Shown piece after piece: positions 15,366 through 21,831 of a DNA stretch of 23,082 nt. The DNA comes from Actinomycetota bacterium. Lineage in GTDB: Bacteria > Actinomycetota > Thermoleophilia > Gaiellales > F1-60-MAGs149. Within the stretch, counting starts at the first letter, position 1. Each line of letters begins with the position of its first letter. The notes under the pieces were generated by a model. That model worked only from the letters and a program-made list of their open reading frames with translations, was not told the origin of the DNA and ran no database searches. A program made the translations under genes and the position numbers. The stretch lies in contig CANKHS010000004.1 of NCBI GenBank assembly GCA_947481755.1, forward strand, positions 1-23,082. The letters are read 5' to 3'.

Positions 15366-15384
15366 GGCCGGTGTCTCGCCGGCC
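15366..15384 (+). terminator. GC-rich hairpin after rpsA, overlapping the coaE start
   Basis: GGCCGG (15366-15371), a 7-base loop and CCGGCC (15379-15384) form a 6-bp stem, followed by only TTT. It starts 5 bases after the rpsA stop and could act as a weak terminator or attenuator. Its 5' arm holds the first base of the annotated coaE GTG. Confidence 0.35.
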
Positions 15385-15976
15385 TTTAGTGATCGGTCTG
15401 ACGGGCGCCATCGGCGTCGGAAAATCGTCGGTACTCGCTGCGTTCGCGCTGCGCGGTTATCCCGCGCTGAGCGCGGACGCAGTGGTCCACGATCTCTACC
15501 ACCAGAGCGCCGTACGTGATCAGATCGAAGACCACTTCGGCGCCGACGTGATCACTACCGACGGCGACGTTGATCGCGCAGCACTCGCGCGCCGGTGCTT
15601 CGGTGACTCCGTGGCCCTGACGTGGCTCGAGCAGCTACTCCATCCTCTCGTGGCGGAGCAGTTGAGCAATTGGGTCTCGCAGCAGGCAGAAGGTGACAAT
15701 CCGCCCGCACTGGTCGTCTACGAGTCGCCGTTGCTGTACGAGGCCGGCCAGACTGACCGTTTCGATCGCGTTCTGGTCGTCACGGCGCCCGAGGCGGTTC
15801 GTCGAAAGCGACTCGAACAGCGCGGCGGGCTTGAGCGCATTGCCGAACGTGAGGCGCGCCTCTGGTCGCCTGAGCGTCGTGAGGCTGCAGCAGATGACGT
15901 GCTGGACAACGGTGGTACGCAGCAAGAGCTGCAAGAGGCAGTTGACGGGTACATCGCGCGATACGCTGAGTGGTAA
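15371..15976 (+). CDS. coaE: Dephospho-CoA kinase
   Basis: This 201-residue P-loop kinase catalyses the last step of coenzyme A synthesis, phosphorylating dephospho-CoA. Walker A is GAIGVGKS (12-19). The CoA-binding helices include SADAVVHDLY (about 34-43) and HPLVAEQL, and the lid has RLEQRGGLERIAEREAR. The length is standard. GTG 15371 is used, but it lies inside a hairpin and has no good ribosome site. GTG 15389 would give a protein six residues shorter that also looks typical. The stop overlaps the next ATG (TAATG). Confidence 0.94.
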   Translation: MSRRPLVIGLTGAIGVGKSSVLAAFALRGYPALSADAVVHDLYHQSAVRDQIEDHFGADVITTDGDVDRAALARRCFGDSVALTWLEQLLHPLVAEQLSNWVSQQAEGDNPPALVVYESPLLYEAGQTDRFDRVLVVTAPEAVRRKRLEQRGGLERIAEREARLWSPERREAAADDVLDNGGTQQELQEAVDGYIARYAEW

Positions 15977-16542
15977 TGCGCCGTCTGTTCGGAGCCCTCG
16001 CGCTCGTCGTGCTCGTGCTCGGCGCTGTCGCAATCTACGCCGTTCGTGCTGAACCGGACTGGTACATCCGCGCGCGCTATCCACTGCAGTACCAGACGAT
16101 CATCGAGGCGCACGCGGTCAACTACGGACTCGATCCGTCCCTCGTTGCTGCCGTTGTCTATACCGAATCAAAGTTCGACCCCATGGCCAAGTCGTCGGCC
16201 GGCGCCATTGGACTCATGCAACTGCTCCCGGAGACGGCGCAGGGGATTGCGGACCGAACGGGTGGTGGCAACTTTAAGCCCGCGGATCTCTACGAACCCG
16301 AGATCAACGTGCGCTACGGCTGCTGGTACCTCACATCGCTACGGGACAAGTATGCGGATCATCCCCAGGCGCTCGAGCTCGCCTTGGCGGCCTATAACGC
16401 CGGTCAGGGCAACGTTGACCGATGGGTAGCCGCCACGCCGAATGGTCAGAGGGTCCGGATTCGCTTTCGTGAGACTCGCGACTATGTCCGCCGGGTAGAA
16501 CAACTCCAGAGTCTCTATCAACGCGGTTACGGGCTACGCTGA
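15976..16542 (+). CDS. Membrane-anchored lytic transglycosylase (SLT domain)
   Basis: This 188-residue protein has an N-terminal hydrophobic helix (about 5-23), either an uncleaved anchor or a signal peptide. A soluble lytic transglycosylase domain follows. The catalytic glutamate is Glu64 in YTESKFDP. SSAGAIGLMQLLPETA (73-88) and AAYNAGQGNVDRW (138-150) are the other family motifs. It should cut peptidoglycan glycan strands outside the membrane and form anhydro-muramic ends. ATG 15976 overlaps the coaE stop as TAATG; a GTG two codons upstream is less likely. TACGCT (15962-15967) lies 8 bases before the ATG, so a private promoter is possible. Confidence 0.92.
   Translation: MRRLFGALALVVLVLGAVAIYAVRAEPDWYIRARYPLQYQTIIEAHAVNYGLDPSLVAAVVYTESKFDPMAKSSAGAIGLMQLLPETAQGIADRTGGGNFKPADLYEPEINVRYGCWYLTSLRDKYADHPQALELALAAYNAGQGNVDRWVAATPNGQRVRIRFRETRDYVRRVEQLQSLYQRGYGLR
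16535..16540 (+). promoter_or_regulatory. Putative leaderless -10 element (TACGCT) for ureAB
   Basis: TACGCT is followed by 6 bases and ATG 16547. It overlaps the last codons and the stop of the transglycosylase gene, so the urease-like unit may have its own leaderless transcript despite a gap of only 4 bases. Confidence 0.5.
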
Positions 16543-16546
16543 CGGC

Positions 16547-17227
16547 ATGCAGTTGACGCCCCGAGAACTGGATCGCCTGCTGCTCTTCCAAGCGGCAGAG
16601 TTAGCGCGCGCTCGTCGCGACCGAGGCCTGCTACTGAACGCACCCGAGGCGATTGCCATCATTGCCGACGCGGTCTGTGAGGCGGCTCGCGACGGCGCAA
16701 CGCACGCAGAGGCCGTCGCAGCCGGAATGACAGCGCTCGCGCCACATCAGGTGCTCCCCGGCACGACGTCGCTTGTTCAGCATCTTGAGGTCGAGGCATT
16801 GTTTACCGACGGAACCCGCTTGGTCGTTTTGTCGGCGCCACTTGGTGATGCCGAGGCTGATGGTCCCGGTTCCGTCAGGGTTCGCGCCGTCGAACCACTC
16901 AACGTCCCCGACACGAACGCCGTTTTGGTCGTCAATACCGCAGCGGTCCCGATCGCGGTGACCTCTCACTGGCACTTTTTCGAAGCGAACCGCCAGCTTG
17001 ACTTTGATCGCGCCGCAGCGTGGGGGCGCCGACTGGCGATTCCTACCGGCAGCACGATCCGCTGGGAACCAGGTGAGACCCACACGGTCACCCTGCGGCC
17101 GTTTGCGGGCCGTCGCATTGCCTATGGCTTCGCAGGTCTTGTCAATGGGCCATTGGACGCTGACGGCGCACTCCTCGCGGCGCTTGCCCTGGCGCGCGAA
17201 CGCGGCTACCTCGGAGTCGGGGCATGA
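16547..17227 (+). CDS. ureAB: Urease gamma/beta fusion subunit (UreAB)
   Basis: This 226-residue protein fuses the two small urease subunits. Residues 1-98 are gamma-like: MQLTPRELDRLLLFQAAELA at the start and EVEALFTDGTRLVVL (81-95) at the end. Residues 108-225 are beta-like: SHWHFFEAN (140-148), LDFDRAAAWGRRLAIPTGS, and YGFAGLVNGPL. The usual beta opening (IPGE) is not seen; an acidic linker (DAEADGPGS) joins the halves. Such fusions are known, for example Helicobacter UreA. The stop overlaps the ureC ATG (ATGA), so the products should assemble together. Some usually conserved residues differ, for example Ala32 where a Tyr is common in LNYPEA. Confidence 0.92.
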   Translation: MQLTPRELDRLLLFQAAELARARRDRGLLLNAPEAIAIIADAVCEAARDGATHAEAVAAGMTALAPHQVLPGTTSLVQHLEVEALFTDGTRLVVLSAPLGDAEADGPGSVRVRAVEPLNVPDTNAVLVVNTAAVPIAVTSHWHFFEANRQLDFDRAAAWGRRLAIPTGSTIRWEPGETHTVTLRPFAGRRIAYGFAGLVNGPLDADGALLAALALARERGYLGVGA

Positions 17228-18900
17228 CACTTCCTGCCGATGTCTACGCAGGGGTGTATGGCCCCACGACGGGTGATCGCATTCGCCTCGGTGACACCAG
17301 CCTCTGGGTCGAAGTAGAACAGGACGATCAAGAGCGCGGCAACGAGGTGATGGGTGGCTTCGCCAAGACGGCGCGCGATGGTCTGATGGCACAGGCAACC
17401 ACGGACGCCGTCGAGATAGCGGTCACGCAAGTTGTGATCATCGATCCGATTCTCGGCGTCCGCAAGACAGCGATCGGAATCCGAGATGGTCGCATCGTCT
17501 CGATTGGGCGGGCCGGAAATCCCGACATCATGGACGGCGTCGAGGTTGTCCTCGGGACGGACACCGCGATCGTTTCCGGCGAGGGCCTCATCGCAACTGC
17601 TGGCGCCATCGACTCGCATGTCCACCTGCTTTCGCCGCAGATCATCCCGCAGGCACTGGCAGCGGGCTTTACGACGTTGGTGATTCAGGACTATGGCCCA
17701 GTTTGGAATCTCGGGACCAATCCAATTTGGGCGCTACGCCATATCCATGCCGCGCTTGATCAATCGCCGATCAATACGTTGATGCTGACGCGTGGTTCGT
17801 CGAGTCGCCCTGAACCACTGGAGCGAATGCTGCAGGCTGGTGCTGGCGGTCTCAAGATCCACGAAGACGTTGGTGCCCACGCGACAGCACTCGAGATGGC
17901 TCTCCGGGTTGCCGACGAACACGACGTGCAGCTGTGCGTCCATACCGACGGGCTCAACGAGTGCCTGACCGTCGAGGACACCTTGGCTCTGATCGGCGGC
18001 CGAACCCTGCACGCGTACCACATTGAGGGAACCGGTGGCGGTCATGCACCCGACGTCATGCGCCTTGCGGGTGAGCCCAATATTCTCACCTCGTCGACGA
18101 ACCCAACGTTTCCCTTCGGAATCAATACGGCGGCAGAACACGCTGCGATGGTCGAGGCCGTGCACGTATTGCAACAGGACCTGCCAGGGGATCACCAGCT
18201 AGCGCTCGATCGGGTGCGGCCGGCCACGATGGCCGCCGAAGACGTGCTGCACGATCTCGGCCTGATCCACATGACCTCATCGGATAGCCAGGGGATGGGC
18301 CGCATCGGCGAGACACTCCGGCGCACCTTCCAACTTGCGTCGGTCATGCGCGACGCCCGTGGCGGCGATGGCAGCGGGCACGACAACGAGCGCGTCCTGC
18401 GCTATCTCGCGAAGGCGACGATCAATCCAGCAATTGCCCATGGCATGGCCGACGACATCGGATCGCTCGAAGTTGGCAAGCTTGCCGACATCGTCCTTTG
18501 GAGCCCCGCCTGGTTCGCCGTCAAGCCGTTCCTTGTCCTGAAAGCAGGTTTTCCGACGTGGGGGATGAGCGGCGATCCGAATGCGTCGACGGCCTTCTCC
18601 GAGCCAACGCGCATTGCCGCTCAAATCGGAGCGATTGGTAACGCCCCCGCACGACTGAGTCTCGCCTTCACCAGTCAGGCCGCGATCGATGGCGGAGGCG
18701 CCGCAGAACTGCCGACCGCCAAACAACGCGTCGCGGTCCGCGGCACCCGTACTCTTGGTGCCGCCGACATGGTTCGCAATACCCGCACCGCCGCGGTGCG
18801 CGTTGACTCCGTCACGCACGCCGTCTCGGTTGACGGGGAGATCGTCGATACTCCGCCAGTTACTACCGTGCCCCTCTCGTCCCTCCATCTCCTCGGCTGA
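17224..18900 (+). CDS. ureC: Urease alpha subunit (UreC) homologue with atypical active site
   Basis: This is a 558-residue amidohydrolase matching urease alpha. All nickel ligands are in place: His132 and His134 (DSHVH), Lys211 for carbamylation and His213 (GLKIHED), His240 (VHTD), His266 (YHIEG) and Asp354 (SSDSQ). Catalytic His314 (His320 in the Klebsiella enzyme) and an Arg equivalent to Arg336 are kept. Two parts are unusual. The flap cysteine (Klebsiella Cys319) is Val313. The usual block GGGTGPAAGTxATTCTPG is replaced by VIQDYGPVWNLGTNPIW (153-169). Ala363 is Gly357. The locus has no ureD, E, F or G. It may be a urease with changed kinetics or an enzyme for another amide; sequence cannot decide. 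Confidence 0.9.
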   Translation: MTLPADVYAGVYGPTTGDRIRLGDTSLWVEVEQDDQERGNEVMGGFAKTARDGLMAQATTDAVEIAVTQVVIIDPILGVRKTAIGIRDGRIVSIGRAGNPDIMDGVEVVLGTDTAIVSGEGLIATAGAIDSHVHLLSPQIIPQALAAGFTTLVIQDYGPVWNLGTNPIWALRHIHAALDQSPINTLMLTRGSSSRPEPLERMLQAGAGGLKIHEDVGAHATALEMALRVADEHDVQLCVHTDGLNECLTVEDTLALIGGRTLHAYHIEGTGGGHAPDVMRLAGEPNILTSSTNPTFPFGINTAAEHAAMVEAVHVLQQDLPGDHQLALDRVRPATMAAEDVLHDLGLIHMTSSDSQGMGRIGETLRRTFQLASVMRDARGGDGSGHDNERVLRYLAKATINPAIAHGMADDIGSLEVGKLADIVLWSPAWFAVKPFLVLKAGFPTWGMSGDPNASTAFSEPTRIAAQIGAIGNAPARLSLAFTSQAAIDGGGAAELPTAKQRVAVRGTRTLGAADMVRNTRTAAVRVDSVTHAVSVDGEIVDTPPVTTVPLSSLHLLG

Positions 18901-18902
18901 TC

Positions 18903-20015
18903 ATGACCCCCGTTGCCCTTTGCGCTCCCGACAAGCTTCGTGGTGCACTCGATGCGCACGAGGCTGCGCAGGCGATGGCAGAGGGCTGTCACCAGGCCGG
19001 CTGGGACGCGATCGAACACCCGCTGGCCGATGGTGGAGAGGGTACGTGTGACGCAATCGTCCGTGGCCGTGGAGGCCGCCGCGAACAGATCAGTACGCGC
19101 GACGCAATTGGCCGACCACGCAAGGCGATGCTGGGCGTTCTACCCGATGGTTCGTGTGTCGTGGAGGCCGCCGAGGCGATTGGCCTGATGCACATTCCGC
19201 GTAACCGCCGTGACGTGATGCGTGCGACGAGTGCCGGGGTCGCACCGCTCGTTCTGGCGGCTCTCGATCTTGGAGCCCCGCGCATCGTGATTGGTCTCGG
19301 AGGTTCGGCGACGGTAGACGGCGGCCTCGGCCTACTAATCGGGCTGGGCTTAAAGGCCTACGACGCTGACGGCAACGTTCTGCGCGGTCGGGGCATGGAT
19401 ATCTCGTCCGTTGTCCGCATCGAACTCTCTGGTCTCGACGCCCGACTTGCCCAAACCGAGTTGATCGTGGCGCTCGACGTCGACAGCCCCCTCGCAGGCC
19501 CACTCGGCGCTGCGCCCGTATTTGGCCCACAGAAGGGCGCCTCTCCCGAGGAGGTGCAAATCCTCGATGCCGGGCTGGCGCGTCTCGACACCCTCTATGG
19601 GGAGCGTGCTCGCCGACCGGGTGCCGGTGCGGCCGGTGGTCTGGGTGCCGCCTGCTTCCTCCTGGGTGCGCTTCCGATCCCGGGAGCCGAACTCGTCATG
19701 CGCGAGACCGGCTTTGCCGCGCAACTTGCGAAGGCCGATTTAGTGTTGACGGCCGAGGGCGCCGTCGACGCACAGAGTGCTGCGGGTAAGACGGTAGCTC
19801 GCGTCGCACAGGCAGCCAACGGCGCGGGCCTGCCCTGCGTCATCTTTGGTGGCCGTGTCGACGAGGGCGCGTCCACGCTCTACCGCGTTGGTGCCACGGC
19901 GGTGCTCGGCATTGGACGTGGAGCTAAGCCAATCCGCGAGGCTCTTCGCTCCAGCGCGGCAGATCTTACTGCCGCAACCCGTGCAGCCTGTGGGCTCTAC
20001 GGCACGACGCGCTAG
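18903..20015 (+). CDS. Glycerate kinase family protein (type 1, GlxK/GarK-like)
   Basis: This 370-residue protein matches the glycerate 2-kinase family: ADGGEGT (42-48), GLGGSATVDGG (131-141), FGPQKGA (207-213) and GAGAAGGLG (240-248). The reaction is glycerate plus ATP to phosphoglycerate, in glycolate/glyoxylate salvage. Some normally strict motifs vary. The opening APDSFKGSL is APDKLRGAL (8-16). TGEGRLDxQS is TAEGAVDAQS (283-292). DVxNPLxG is DVDSPLAG (192-199). Substrate preference could therefore differ. ATG 18903 lies 2 bases after the ureC stop with no visible ribosome site, so it is probably coupled to the urease-like genes. It ends 9 bases from the convergent ispH. Confidence 0.87.
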   Translation: MTPVALCAPDKLRGALDAHEAAQAMAEGCHQAGWDAIEHPLADGGEGTCDAIVRGRGGRREQISTRDAIGRPRKAMLGVLPDGSCVVEAAEAIGLMHIPRNRRDVMRATSAGVAPLVLAALDLGAPRIVIGLGGSATVDGGLGLLIGLGLKAYDADGNVLRGRGMDISSVVRIELSGLDARLAQTELIVALDVDSPLAGPLGAAPVFGPQKGASPEEVQILDAGLARLDTLYGERARRPGAGAAGGLGAACFLLGALPIPGAELVMRETGFAAQLAKADLVLTAEGAVDAQSAAGKTVARVAQAANGAGLPCVIFGGRVDEGASTLYRVGATAVLGIGRGAKPIREALRSSAADLTAATRAACGLYGTTR

Positions 20016-20024
20016 ACGTTCGGG

Positions 20025-20996
20025 CTAGTCAGCCGACGGGGTATCGACCAGCGCCAACGCTCGTCGAATCGGACGCGGCAGATGGAACGACACGTCCTCG
20101 TGCACGGTCTCGAGTTCCGAGATGGTGATGCCGTCAGAACGTGTGCGGAACCACTCGATGACGCCCAAGACGAGTCGCTCTGGGGCCGATGCCCCCGACG
20201 TGATCCCAATCTTGGTGCGATTGCCGATCCAGGTTGGGTCGATCTCGCTCTCGTCCTCGATTAGATAGCTATCGACGCCGGCATCGCGAGCGACCTCGAC
20301 GAGGCGACAGGAGTTGGATGAGTTTGCAGACCCGATCACCAGTACGAGTTCTGTGACCCTCGCTAACTCCTTGACGGCCGCCTGGCGATTGGACGTGGCG
20401 TAACAAATATCGCCCTTGTCCGGGCTCTCAATCCAGGGATACCGCTGCTTGAGGGCGGCGATGATGCCACTCGTTTCGTCGACTGAAAGCGTGGTTTGGG
20501 TGAGGTACGCGAGTGGAGTGTCGACCGGATAGTCCGGCAAGGTCCTGACATCTGCCGCGTTCTCAACCAGCGTCATGGCGCCGGGGGCCTCGCCCATCGT
20601 GCCGACCACCTCTTCGTGGTCAGCATGGCCGATCAAAAGCATCTGATATCCACGCTGGTCATAGCGCTTGGCCTCGTTGTGAACCTTCGTCACCAACGGG
20701 CAGGTCGCATCGATCACATCGAGTGCCCGTTCTGCAGCGCCCTCATGAACCGTGGGCGCCACGCCGTGCGCGGAGAAGACGACGGTTGCACCTTCGGGTA
20801 CCTCGTTGACGTCATCAACGAAGATCGCACCACGCGTCTCAAGGTCCGCGACGACGTGAAGGTTATGCACAATCTGTTTGCGTACGTAGACCGGCGCACC
20901 CTGCAGTTTGAGTGCCTGCTCGACCGTTTCAACGGCACGATCGACGCCGGCGCAGTAGCCGCGTGGGGCAGCAAGGATCAGTTCGAGTTCGGCCAT
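20025..20996 (-). CDS. ispH: 4-hydroxy-3-methylbut-2-enyl diphosphate reductase
   Basis: This iron-sulfur enzyme of about 323 residues performs the last step of the MEP pathway, giving IPP and DMAPP. The three cluster cysteines are Cys15 (PRGYCAGV), Cys99 (DATCPLV) and Cys198 (DICYATSNRQ). Conserved SAHG and VHN are also present, plus GHADHEEVVG, where Glu replaces the usual Pro after the second His. An ATG two codons upstream (21002-21000) exists, but the ATG at 20996-20994 is preferred: TATCCT lies exactly 6 bases before it and the cysteine positions then match the family closely. It is transcribed away from the carotenoid genes, whose precursors it supplies. Confidence 0.95.
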   Translation of the reverse strand: MAELELILAAPRGYCAGVDRAVETVEQALKLQGAPVYVRKQIVHNLHVVADLETRGAIFVDDVNEVPEGATVVFSAHGVAPTVHEGAAERALDVIDATCPLVTKVHNEAKRYDQRGYQMLLIGHADHEEVVGTMGEAPGAMTLVENAADVRTLPDYPVDTPLAYLTQTTLSVDETSGIIAALKQRYPWIESPDKGDICYATSNRQAAVKELARVTELVLVIGSANSSNSCRLVEVARDAGVDSYLIEDESEIDPTWIGNRTKIGITSGASAPERLVLGVIEWFRTRSDGITISELETVHEDVSFHLPRPIRRALALVDTPSAD

Positions 20997-21002
20997 GTAC
21001 AT

Positions 21003-21008
21003 AGGATA
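21003..21008 (-). promoter_or_regulatory. Putative leaderless -10 element (TATCCT) for ispH
   Basis: On the minus strand TATCCT is followed by 6 bases and ATG at 20996-20994. The nearer ATG (21002) would abut the element and so could not be in the transcript with a full start. This decides the ispH start. Confidence 0.5.
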
Positions 21009-21045
21009 CTGATCGGTCTATCGCAGACGCGCGGAGGATCGGCCG

Positions 21046-21051
21046 TACCAT
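21046..21051 (+). promoter_or_regulatory. Putative leaderless -10 element (TACCAT) for cruF
   Basis: TACCAT is followed by 6 bases and GTG 21058. The purine-rich GGAGG (21033-21037) is 20 bases from the start, too far to be a ribosome site. The ispH -10 element lies 37 bases away in the opposite direction, so the two -35 zones overlap. Confidence 0.45.
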
Positions 21052-21057
21052 GCAGGT

Positions 21058-21831
21058 GTGAGACTGATTCCGTCTGCTTCGGCGCGTATTGCGTGCGTCT
21101 TGTTTGTCCTGTTGGTGCTCTGCCAACTGATCTATCCGCAGTCACCTGCTGGTTGGAGCGTTCAGCTGACCGCCCTGACGGTGTTCCTGTTTCTTGGCGC
21201 CTCGATGGCGGCTGCCTGGAGTCGATCGGGGCCGCGCTTCGCGCTGTCACTGGCTGGACTGGCTTTCCTGATTGGCCTTGGTTCCGAGATCCTCGGAGTC
21301 CATACCGGGTTTCCGTTCAGTACCTACAGCTATACCGCCGCGCTGCAGCCTCAGTTGCTTGACGTCCCGATCCTGATTCCCTTGGCGTGGGCGATGATGG
21401 CCTATCCCGCCTGGAGGATCGGCGAGTTGCTGGGAAATCGGCCCCTGACACGAGCATTGTTCGCCGCTGGTGCCTTGACGGCGTGGGATGTCGCCCTCGA
21501 TCCACAGATGGTTGGTCAGGGCTTCTGGGTCTGGCCCGACCTCGGTATCTATCACGGAATTCCGTTGATCAATTTCGTCGGCTGGTTTACCGTCGGTGCA
21601 GTCCTGTTTGGTTGGTGGGCCCTTGCTGCTCGCCCTGCTGGGCGGCCGAGCCGCTGGAAGCTGATCGATCTGCTGGGCCCGCTGCTCTACGCATGGACGT
21701 GGATCGGCGAGACCGTGGCGCACGTCCTCTTCTTCGCGGGCTGGACGGTCGCCATCGCCTCCTTCATCGCGATGGGAGTGTTGACCGTGCCTGCGCTGTT
21801 GAGGCAATGGACGGGGAGCGCGACCGCATGA
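21058..21831 (+). CDS. cruF: Carotenoid biosynthesis protein, CruF-like carotenoid 1,2-hydratase (DUF422)
   Basis: This 257-residue integral membrane protein has about seven hydrophobic helices. It has the DUF422 signature: GSEILGVHTGFPFSTYSY (75-92), WDVALDPQM (143-151) and IYHGIPLINFVGW (164-176). Proteins of this family hydrate the 1,2 double bond at the psi end of acyclic carotenoids (CruF of Deinococcus, bisanhydrobacterioruberin hydratase in haloarchaea). The exact substrate here is inferred. GTG 21058 is the first start that leaves room for helix one. The stop overlaps the desaturase ATG (ATGA), so the two are co-translated. Confidence 0.85.
   Translation: MRLIPSASARIACVLFVLLVLCQLIYPQSPAGWSVQLTALTVFLFLGASMAAAWSRSGPRFALSLAGLAFLIGLGSEILGVHTGFPFSTYSYTAALQPQLLDVPILIPLAWAMMAYPAWRIGELLGNRPLTRALFAAGALTAWDVALDPQMVGQGFWVWPDLGIYHGIPLINFVGWFTVGAVLFGWWALAARPAGRPSRWKLIDLLGPLLYAWTWIGETVAHVLFFAGWTVAIASFIAMGVLTVPALLRQWTGSATA

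Noticed and set aside
16547..20015. A complete urease operon
   Set aside because: Only ureAB and ureC are present; the next gene is a glycerate kinase and no ureD, E, F or G is found within the window.
20025..21002. ispH starting at the first ATG (21002)
   Set aside because: The TATCCT element directly abuts that ATG; the next ATG at 20996 fits the 6-base spacing and the family's cysteine positions better.
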